In this document: positions 7,030 through 12,374 of the stretch, piece after piece
Layout: the number at the start of each line of letters is the position of its first letter
Numbering within the stretch: the first letter of the stretch is position 1
From: Vulcanimicrobiota bacterium
Lineage (GTDB): Bacteria; Vulcanimicrobiota; Vulcanimicrobiia; Vulcanimicrobiales; Vulcanimicrobiaceae
DNA: 12,374 nucleotides
Direction of reading: 5' to 3'
Assembly: GCA_019233165.1 (NCBI GenBank)
Contig: JAFAMS010000365.1
Coordinates: forward strand, 1 to 12,374
Position numbers and translations under genes: made by a program
The notes under the pieces: generated by a model
What the model was told of the DNA's origin: nothing
What the model saw: the letters and a program-made list of their open reading frames with translations, nothing else
The model's database searches: none

Positions 7030-7884
7030 ATGGAGCTGGTTGCGATCGAGATCCTCAACGGGATCGTGCTCGGCGTCATTTACGCGCTCGTCGCGGCCGG
7101 GCTGACGCTGATCTTCGGGATGCTCGACATCCCGAACTTCGCGCACGGCTCGTTCTACGCACTCGGCGCCTACGTCGCCTATACGGCGATGACACACGCC
7201 AACTTCCCGCTCGCACTCGTTGCGGCGCCGCTCGCCGTCGGGACGCTCGGGCTGATCGTCGACGCGCTCTTCATTCGCCGGCTCGCACGCGCCGGGCATA
7301 CGTATCAGATTCTCTTCACGCTCGGGATCGTGCTGATCGTCCAAGAAGCGATCGTTCTGATTTGGGGCGCCGATCCGACGAGCGTCGACGTCCCTGCAGC
7401 GCTTTCGGGCGGGATCGCGCTGGGGCCGATCTCCTTTCCGTACTACCGGCTCTTCCTCGTCGCCGTCGCCGCCGTGTTGATCGCGGCGGTGTGGCTCGGA
7501 CTCGAGCGCACGAAGCTCGGCGCGATCATCCGCGCCGGGATCGAGGACTCCGAGATGGTCGAGGCAATCGGTTATGACATCCAGCGGCTCTTCACGCTCG
7601 TCTTCGCGCTGGGCGTCGCGCTGGCCGCGATCGCGGGCGCGCTGATCCTGCCGATCCGCGGCGGTCAGCCGGCGATGGGGAACGAGCTGAACGCGATCTC
7701 GTTCGTCGTGGTCGTGATCGGCGGCCTCGGCTCGTATGCCGGAGCGGTCGTCGGCGGGATTCTTGTCGGGCTCGTGCAGTCGTTGATGACGCTGATTCTT
7801 CCGTCGGCGTCGGAAGTCGCGATCTTTGCGGCGATGGTCCTCGTCTTGCTGCTTCGCCCGCAAGGACTCTTCGGGACGCGATGA
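7030..7884 (+). CDS. livH: Branched-chain amino acid/amide-type ABC permease LivH
   Basis: This is a 284-residue inner-membrane permease of the hydrophobic amino acid/amide (HAAT) uptake family. The opening ILNGIVLGVIYALVAAGLTL is highly typical of LivH, followed by IFGMLDIPNFAHGSFYALGAY (29-47), with the conserved N-F-A-H-G at 36-40. The cytoplasmic coupling segment IIRAGIEDSEMVEAIGYD (166-183) and the final glycine-rich VVVIGGLGSYAGAVVGGILVG also match. About eight membrane segments can be seen. The ATG at 7030 has GAGG twelve bases upstream and follows a 41-base gap from the divergent DUF1801 gene. It is the first gene of a five-gene transporter operon; its stop overlaps the livM start (ATGA). 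Members of this family carry leucine/isoleucine/valine, other amino acids, urea or short amides, so the name is a family label and not a proven substrate. Confidence 0.94.
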   Translation: MELVAIEILNGIVLGVIYALVAAGLTLIFGMLDIPNFAHGSFYALGAYVAYTAMTHANFPLALVAAPLAVGTLGLIVDALFIRRLARAGHTYQILFTLGIVLIVQEAIVLIWGADPTSVDVPAALSGGIALGPISFPYYRLFLVAVAAVLIAAVWLGLERTKLGAIIRAGIEDSEMVEAIGYDIQRLFTLVFALGVALAAIAGALILPIRGGQPAMGNELNAISFVVVVIGGLGSYAGAVVGGILVGLVQSLMTLILPSASEVAIFAAMVLVLLLRPQGLFGTR

Positions 7885-8837
7885 ACGTCGCGCGGCCGGG
7901 CGCGTTCCTGGTGCTGGTCGCGCTGGTCGCCGTCGCGCCGCTCGTGGTGCATTACCCGGTCTTGCTGACGCAGGCTCTGATCTTCGGGCTCTTAGCCGCC
8001 GCATTCAACCTGCTGCTCGGCGAGCTCGGTTTTCTCTCGTTCGGGCAAGCCACGTTCAACGGCCTCGGTGCGTACGCCGCCGGGCTCCTTCTCGTCCACG
8101 TCGCGCACGTTCCGATCCTCGTCGCACTGCTCGTCGCCGCGCTCTGCGGCGCGGGCGGGGCGCTCGTCGTCGGCGCGCTTTCGATGCAAGGAGCCGGCGT
8201 CTACGCGGTGATGTTGACGTTCGCGTTCAACGAGCTCGCGTTCTATCTCGCGTTTCAGCTCCGCGACCTCACCGGCGGGGACAACGGCTTGCGCGGCGTC
8301 GTCCGGCCGGAATTCATCGGCATTTCGCTCGCGGGCGAGAACGCGTACTACTATTTCGTCGCCGCCGTTTTCCTCGTCGTTTTCTACGCGCTGTTGCGGC
8401 TGATCGACTCGCCGTTCGGACACGTGCTGCGCGCGATCCGCGAGAACGAGCCGCGTGCGCGCGCGATTGGGTACGATACCCGGCGCTTCAAAGTCACGGC
8501 GTTCACGATCTCGGGCGCGGTGAGCGGGATCGCCGGGGCCGCGTACGCGATGCTCTACGGCTTCGTTCCGCTCGAGGTCGTCAACTTCGACACGTCGACG
8601 AACATCGTGATCATGGGGCTCCTCGGCGGGACCGGCTCGCCGTACGGCGCGATCGTCGGCGCGGCGATCTTCACGTTGCTCTCCGACCGCCTGAGCCGGT
8701 TGTGGGCGCACTGGCCGCTGCTGCTCGGGATCCTTTTCTGCACGGTCGTGCTGACGTTGCGCGGCGGTGTGATCGAGATCGTTCACCGCCTCCGTCCCTC
8801 GACTCCGCGGCGCAAAGCGCCGCTACGCTCGGGATGA
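7881..8837 (+). CDS. livM: Branched-chain amino acid/amide-type ABC permease LivM, repeat-encoded tail
   Basis: This 318-residue second permease of the HAAT importer has about eight to nine membrane segments. Family landmarks are FLSFGQATFNGLGAYAAGLL (51-70), TGGDNGLRGV (131-140), SPFGHVLRAIRENEPRARAI (177-196, the ATPase-coupling region) and GLLGGTGSPYGAIVG (246-260). The ATG overlaps the livH stop. The last fourteen residues or so (from about R305 to G318, including PSTPRRKAPLRSG) are encoded by a copy of the palindromic repeat, which also provides the stop TGA at 8835. The ancestral protein probably ended near EIVHRL. The tail should lie in the cytoplasm, is strongly basic, and may be neutral. 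It forms the membrane channel together with LivH. Confidence 0.94.
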   Translation: MNVARPGAFLVLVALVAVAPLVVHYPVLLTQALIFGLLAAAFNLLLGELGFLSFGQATFNGLGAYAAGLLLVHVAHVPILVALLVAALCGAGGALVVGALSMQGAGVYAVMLTFAFNELAFYLAFQLRDLTGGDNGLRGVVRPEFIGISLAGENAYYYFVAAVFLVVFYALLRLIDSPFGHVLRAIRENEPRARAIGYDTRRFKVTAFTISGAVSGIAGAAYAMLYGFVPLEVVNFDTSTNIVIMGLLGGTGSPYGAIVGAAIFTLLSDRLSRLWAHWPLLLGILFCTVVLTLRGGVIEIVHRLRPSTPRRKAPLRSG

Positions 8838-8840
8838 CAC
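8794..8840 (+). repeat. Palindromic repeat element, partial copy across the livM/livG junction
   Basis: GTCCCTCGACT (8794-8804) and CGCTACGCTCGGGATGACAC (8821-8840) match 4685-4695 and 4702-4721 exactly. The core between them is 16 bases here against 6 in the other copy. The left GTCATCCCGAGCG arm is absent. This copy has its own perfect hairpin, GCGGCGC-AAA-GCGCCGC (8807-8823). The element encodes the end of LivM, supplies its stop, and supplies the ATG at 8834 that opens the livG frame. Confidence 0.82.
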
Positions 8841-9586
8841 CAGTGGGGATGCTTCGCACGGAGAAGCTTTGCAAGAGCTTCGGGGGGACCGTCGCCGTCG
8901 ACTCGGTCGATTTGAACGTCCGTGCCGCGAGCTTGCACGCAATCATCGGGCCGAACGGTGCGGGGAAGACGACGCTGTTCAATCTGCTTGCAGGCGAGAT
9001 GCGGCCGACGAGCGGCGGCGTCTTCTTCGAGGATCGCGAGATCACGCGGCTCGACGTGCGCGAGCGTTCGCATCTTGGGATCGGGCGCAGCTTTCAGCGG
9101 ACCAACATCTTTCGCGCGCTCTCGGCGTACGAGAACGTGCGCGTCGCCGCCCAGTCGCGGACGCAGGCGAGCTTTGCGATGTGGGAGCCGGCGACGCGGT
9201 TGCGCGACGTCGCCGCGCGCGCACAAGCGATTCTCGACGACGCCGGGCTCGCCGCGCTCGCCGTACGAACCGCAGGCGAGCTCGCCGGCGGCGATCAGCG
9301 GTTGCTCGAGATTGCGATCGCGCTCGCGACCGCGCCGAAATTGCTGCTGCTCGACGAACCGTCGCAGGGGCTCTCGGGCGAGGACGCGCTCCGCCTGATG
9401 GCGCGGATTCGCACGCTCGCGGAGCGCTACACGATCGTCCTCATCGAGCACAACATGAATCTGGTGATGGAGCTCTCCGACGAGATCACCGTGATGAACT
9501 TCGGCTCGATTCTGGCGCGCGGGACACCCGCCGAGATCCGCGCCGATCCGCAGGTGCGCGAGGCGTACCTCGGGAGCCGCGGCTGA
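8834..9586 (+). CDS. livG: Branched-chain amino acid/amide-type ABC ATPase LivG
   Basis: This is a 250-residue nucleotide-binding subunit (from the ATG at 8834) that powers the LivHM channel. Walker A is GPNGAGKTT (39-47), the Q-loop glutamine is in SFQRTNIF (Gln88), the signature is LAGGDQR (150-156), Walker B is LLLLDEP (170-176) with catalytic Glu175, and the switch histidine is His206 in IEHNMN. The fold order and the FQ-R-T-N-I-F motif are those of LivG rather than LivF. The signature has Ala in place of the usual Ser, and Asp before the Gln; Asp is common in LivG, Ala less so. The start is ambiguous. ATG 8834 overlaps the livM stop but lies in the repeat. ATG 8849 gives MLRTEKLCKSFGG, which matches the usual LivG opening better, but has no well-placed ribosome binding site. 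It ends one base into livF. Confidence 0.93.
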   Translation: MTPVGMLRTEKLCKSFGGTVAVDSVDLNVRAASLHAIIGPNGAGKTTLFNLLAGEMRPTSGGVFFEDREITRLDVRERSHLGIGRSFQRTNIFRALSAYENVRVAAQSRTQASFAMWEPATRLRDVAARAQAILDDAGLAALAVRTAGELAGGDQRLLEIAIALATAPKLLLLDEPSQGLSGEDALRLMARIRTLAERYTIVLIEHNMNLVMELSDEITVMNFGSILARGTPAEIRADPQVREAYLGSRG

Positions 9587-10278
9587 TGCTGACGGTGCGA
9601 GCGATCGATGCCGGCTACGGACCGGCGACGGTCGTTCGCGGCGTCTCGCTCGACGTTCCGGACGGAAGCATCGTCGCGCTGCTCGGCCGCAACGGCGCCG
9701 GGAAGAGCACGACCCTGAAGACGATCATGGGACTCGTGCGCCCGCGCGGCGGCGAGATCGCGCTCGACGGCGTTCGGATCGACGGCGCGACGCCGCACGC
9801 GATCAATCGCCGCGGTGTGGCGTACGTCCCCGAAGAGCGGCGCGTCTTCTCGCACCTCAGCGTCGAGGATCACTTCACGATCGCCCGCCGTGCGGAAACG
9901 CCGTGGACGCTCGAGCGCATCTTCGCGCTCTTTCCGAAGCTCGAACCGCTGCGGGCGCGACGAGCGCGCTATTTGAGCGGCGGCGAACAGCAGATGCTGG
10001 CGATCGCGCGAGCGCTTTTGACCGCACCCCGCCTACTGCTCCTCGACGAGCCCTCGCAAGGGCTCGCGCCTGTGATCGTCGATGCGGTCGTCGAGTCGGT
10101 CCGGCGGATGCGGTCGGAGGGCTTGAGCATCCTGCTCGTCGAGCAGGACCTCGCGATCGCGCTCCATCTGGCGACCCACGTCTACATCCTCGAAAGCGGC
10201 GAGCTCGTCTATTCCGGGAGCTCCGCCGAGCTTCGGCAGAACGCCGCCGTGCAGGCAAAATATCTGGGCGTGGGCTAA
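9586..10278 (+). CDS. livF: Branched-chain amino acid/amide-type ABC ATPase LivF
   Basis: This 230-residue second ATPase of the HAAT importer pairs with LivG. Walker A is GRNGAGKST (34-42), the Q-loop region has VPEERRVFSHLSV (81-93), the signature is a standard LSGGEQQ (130-136), and Walker B is LLLLDEP (150-156). The switch position is VEQD with Gln187 in place of histidine, as is usual in LivF. The YGPATVVRGVSLDV opening and the YLG end are also LivF-like. The ATG shares one base with the livG stop (TGATG at 9584-9588), and a GGGAG lies nine bases upstream (9572-9576), which fixes the start. It is followed by a 27-base gap and then the binding-protein gene. Confidence 0.94.
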   Translation: MLTVRAIDAGYGPATVVRGVSLDVPDGSIVALLGRNGAGKSTTLKTIMGLVRPRGGEIALDGVRIDGATPHAINRRGVAYVPEERRVFSHLSVEDHFTIARRAETPWTLERIFALFPKLEPLRARRARYLSGGEQQMLAIARALLTAPRLLLLDEPSQGLAPVIVDAVVESVRRMRSEGLSILLVEQDLAIALHLATHVYILESGELVYSGSSAELRQNAAVQAKYLGVG

Positions 10279-10292
10279 CGTTTCGGGACCAA

Positions 10293-10299
10293 GAGAGGA
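10293..10299 (+). promoter_or_regulatory. Ribosome binding site for the HAAT binding protein
   Basis: GAGAGGA lies six bases before the ATG at 10306, in the 27-base gap after livF. This fits separate, strong translation of the binding protein. Confidence 0.7.
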
Positions 10300-10305
10300 A
10301 CGCAG

Positions 10306-11514
10306 ATGAACGGTTTGACCCGCAGCAATGCTTTGAAGCTCGGTACCGGCGCCGTCGGCGCGGCCGTCCTCGGCTCGCTCCAGCGTGCTTTCGCCGCCGA
10401 TGAGATGACGCTCGTCGGGATCTTCTCGCAGACGGGCGCGTACGCGACGTTCGGCCGGGACACCGACCGGGGGATCAAGCTCGCGCTCGGCGAGGTCGCC
10501 AACAAAGTCCTGGGCAAGCCGGTGCGCTATGTGATCCGAGACGACCAGACCAATCCGGGAGTCGGCGTCCAGCAGGTTTCCGATGCGATCGACCACGACG
10601 GCGCGCGCTACTTCGTCGGTGTCGCCTCGAGCGCGGTCGCGCTCGCGATCGAACAGGTTTGCGGTCAAAAACGGGCGCTCTTCTTGACGAGCGTCGGCGC
10701 CGACGAGGTGACGGGGAGCGAGTGCAACGGGTTCACGTTCCGGTGGTCGGTCCCGACCTACGGTGCCGTGCGCTCGACGATGTATCCGTACCTCAAACGT
10801 TTTCCGAACGCGAAGCGCTGGTATACGATCACGCCTTCGTACGTCTTCGGCGAGTCGCTGCTGCGCAACGTCAAAGAGGTCGCCAAAGAAAAGAACCTGA
10901 CGCTCGTCGGGAACGACTACCACCCGCTCGGCGCGACCGAATACTCGAATTTCATCACCAAAGCAATCGCCGCCAAGCCGGATGTGATTGCGCTGCTGAA
11001 CTTCGGCGGGGATGCGGTCAAGGCGATCAAGACCGCGCAACAATACGGGGCGAAAAAGACCTCGAAGATTCTCTACGTTTGGAGCGGCGGACTCCTCGAT
11101 TACCAGGCGATCGGCGCCGAAGCCCTCGAGGACGTCTACGTCGGATGCCAGTATTGGCACGACTCGGACCCCGACACGCAAAAGGCGAGCGCGCCGTACC
11201 AGAAAGCGTACGGCGAGCCGATGGGCTACGTCGGCGCGGCGTCGTACATCGAGACGAAGCTGACGCTGGCAGGGATCGAAAAAGCGAAGTCGCTCGACCC
11301 CGCTGCGGTCGCGAAAGCGCTGCAAGGGTACAGCTACGTCGGCCCGACCGGACACGAAACCGTGCGCGCCTTCGACCATCAAGTCGTCAAGCCGTACTTC
11401 TTCCTGCACGGGAAAGCGGCGAGCGCGATGAAGGACCAATGGGACTACGTCGAAACGCTTGCGGTCTCGTCGTACCCGGTCCCGCAAGACAAGAACCTCT
11501 GTAAGCTCGGCTGA
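10306..11514 (+). CDS. livK: Branched-chain amino acid/amide-type substrate-binding protein
   Basis: This is a 402-residue type 1 periplasmic binding protein (Peripla_BP_6-like) that delivers the ligand to LivHMGF. The N-terminus is a signal peptide with TRSNALKLG, a hydrophobic Gly/Ala-Val stretch and an AFA-A cleavage site near residue 29. It looks like a Tat signal in which the second arginine is serine, so Sec export is as likely. The mature protein shows the first strand MTLVGIFSQTGAYATFGRD, GIKLALGEVAN, YFVGVASSAVALAIEQVC (the usual 'nothing-to-bind' first-lobe loop), and PDVIALLNFGGDAVKAIKTA, then a second lobe rich in aromatic residues near the hinge. It is the last transporter gene of the operon rather than the first. 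Its stop shares one base with the next start. The gene symbol is a family label; the ligand could be an amino acid, a small amide or a peptide. Confidence 0.92.
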   Translation: MNGLTRSNALKLGTGAVGAAVLGSLQRAFAADEMTLVGIFSQTGAYATFGRDTDRGIKLALGEVANKVLGKPVRYVIRDDQTNPGVGVQQVSDAIDHDGARYFVGVASSAVALAIEQVCGQKRALFLTSVGADEVTGSECNGFTFRWSVPTYGAVRSTMYPYLKRFPNAKRWYTITPSYVFGESLLRNVKEVAKEKNLTLVGNDYHPLGATEYSNFITKAIAAKPDVIALLNFGGDAVKAIKTAQQYGAKKTSKILYVWSGGLLDYQAIGAEALEDVYVGCQYWHDSDPDTQKASAPYQKAYGEPMGYVGAASYIETKLTLAGIEKAKSLDPAAVAKALQGYSYVGPTGHETVRAFDHQVVKPYFFLHGKAASAMKDQWDYVETLAVSSYPVPQDKNLCKLG

Positions 11515-12374
11515 TGCGTGTTCTGGTCGCCTGCATCACGCAGGAGACGAACACGTTTTGCACGCTACCGACGACGCGCGCCGAGTTCGAAAAGCAAGGC
11601 TTGTTTTTCGGGCGGGATCTCGTCAACGCAATGCAGGGCACGGGGACGGTCACCGCCGGCTTCCTCGACGTCGCGCGCGAGCGCGGTTGGGACGTCGTCC
11701 CGGTCGTTTTCGCGTACGCGCTCCCGGGCGGCCTGGTCGAGCGCGGCGTCCTCGACGAGCTGCTCGCCACCGTTTTGGCGGCACTCGAGAAAACGCCGGA
11801 TCTCGACGGGATCCTGCTCCATCTCCACGGCGCGACGGTCGCAGGGGAGCTCGACGACCCCGAAGCGACGATTCTGCGCGCGATACGCGCGCGAATCGGC
11901 GGCGAGCTCCCGCTGATTTGTTGCCTCGACCTGCACGCGAACGTGAGCGCCGAGATGGTCGCGAACGCGACCGTCCTGGTCGGCTACGACACGTACCCGC
12001 ACGTCGATTTCTACGAACGCGGACGCGAATGCGGGACGATCCTGGCCCGAATTTTTGCGGGCGAGCTGCGGCCTGCGACGGCGTTCGTCCATCCCCCGCT
12101 CCTCCCGCCGCTGCAAAAGATGGTGACGTCGACGCCGTCGACGATCATGGCGCGGCTTTTCGCGACGGCGCGCGATCTGGAAGCAGATCCGCGCGTCGTC
12201 GACGTCTCGATTTTCGGCGGCTTTCCGTACGCCGACGTCCCCGACGCCGGGTTTTCCGTCGTCGTCACGACGAACGGCGACGCGGCGCTCGCGCGGCATC
12301 TCGCCGAGCGCGTCGTGCGCGAGGCGTGGGAGCGGCGCAGCGAGTGGCTCGTCGAGCTGACGCCACCCGCGCGA
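11514..12374 (+). CDS. M81 family (MlrC-like) metallohydrolase, N-terminal part
   Basis: This frame is open for 287 codons to the right edge; the family is usually close to 500 residues, so the C-terminal domain is outside. The start MRVLVACITQETNTF is typical of M81/DUF1485 proteins. Likely zinc ligands are visible as Asp139 and His141 in CCLDLHAN and His163 in YDTYPHVDFYERG; LLHLHGATV (101-109), PLLPPLQKM and FGGFPYADVPD also match. MlrC, the founding member, is a zinc enzyme that cleaves linearised microcystin peptides in sphingomonads. Most relatives sit beside peptide or amide ABC transporters and have unknown substrates. The ATG at 11514 overlaps the binding-protein stop by one base (TGATG), so it belongs to the importer operon and probably acts on the imported compound. 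There is no signal peptide. Confidence 0.9.
   Translation, partial: MRVLVACITQETNTFCTLPTTRAEFEKQGLFFGRDLVNAMQGTGTVTAGFLDVARERGWDVVPVVFAYALPGGLVERGVLDELLATVLAALEKTPDLDGILLHLHGATVAGELDDPEATILRAIRARIGGELPLICCLDLHANVSAEMVANATVLVGYDTYPHVDFYERGRECGTILARIFAGELRPATAFVHPPLLPPLQKMVTSTPSTIMARLFATARDLEADPRVVDVSIFGGFPYADVPDAGFSVVVTTNGDAALARHLAERVVREAWERRSEWLVELTPPAR

Noticed and set aside
6672..7079. Minus-strand frame spanning the DUF1801 gene and the livH start.
   Set aside because: It crosses the gap into livH in a shifted frame and shows no family motifs; the 118-residue frame has conserved DUF1801 blocks.
201..10160. The octamer GCGATCGC (cyanobacterial HIP1 sequence) occurs at 201, 746, 5513, 7627, 9314, 10000 and 10153, far more often than chance.
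   Set aside because: All seven copies lie in the same reading phase and encode Ala-Ile-Ala with the preferred codons GCG and ATC, so protein composition and codon bias explain them without DNA-level selection.

Overview
The window looks like a stretch of chromosome from a GC-rich bacterium. Third codon positions are strongly G/C, with GCG, ATC, GTC, TCG and CTC preferred throughout. Genes are packed tightly: seven of the gene junctions are stop/start overlaps (GTGA at 293 and 1690, ATGA at 5596, 7881 and 8834, TGATG at 9584 and 11512). I cannot name the organism from sequence alone. An uncultured soil-type lineage such as Ca. Eremiobacterota (WPS-2) would fit the base composition and the dispersed GTCATCCCGAGCG-type palindrome, but this is only a guess. 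There are no tRNA or rRNA genes, CRISPR arrays, transposases or phage genes.

Layout. Positions 1-3291 (+) hold three overlapping catabolic genes: the 3' end of a class III (omega-amino acid type) aminotransferase, a CoA-acylating methylmalonate/malonate-semialdehyde dehydrogenase, and a YtcJ-like amidohydrolase. Positions 3349-6423 (+) encode a carbohydrate-type (CUT1/MalEFG-like) ABC importer: a Tat-exported binding protein and two permeases, with no ATPase gene. A 60-bp inverted repeat sits between the binding protein and the first permease. Positions 6424-6631 have no intact gene; they hold a short broken reading frame whose stop abuts the next gene. Positions 6632-6988 (-) encode a small DUF1801/YdhG-like protein, the only minus-strand gene. 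Positions 7030-11514 (+) hold a complete branched-chain/amide-type (HAAT) ABC importer in the order livH-livM-livG-livF-binding protein. It is followed, with a one-base overlap, by an M81 (MlrC-like) metallohydrolase that runs off the right end.

How the genes may work together (inference). The two importers bring in solutes. The amidohydrolase and the M81 enzyme could cleave amide or peptide bonds. The aminotransferase could then convert an omega-amino acid such as beta-alanine or 3-aminoisobutyrate to a semialdehyde, which the dehydrogenase turns into acetyl-CoA or propionyl-CoA. The locus therefore reads as a scavenging island for an amide-bonded, nitrogen-containing carbon source, but the substrate cannot be read from the sequence. 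I see no clearly novel defence or mobile system. The most unusual structure is a dispersed palindromic repeat whose right half supplies the candidate ATG start codon of two transporter genes, and whose full copy lies exactly at the binding-protein/permease junction.
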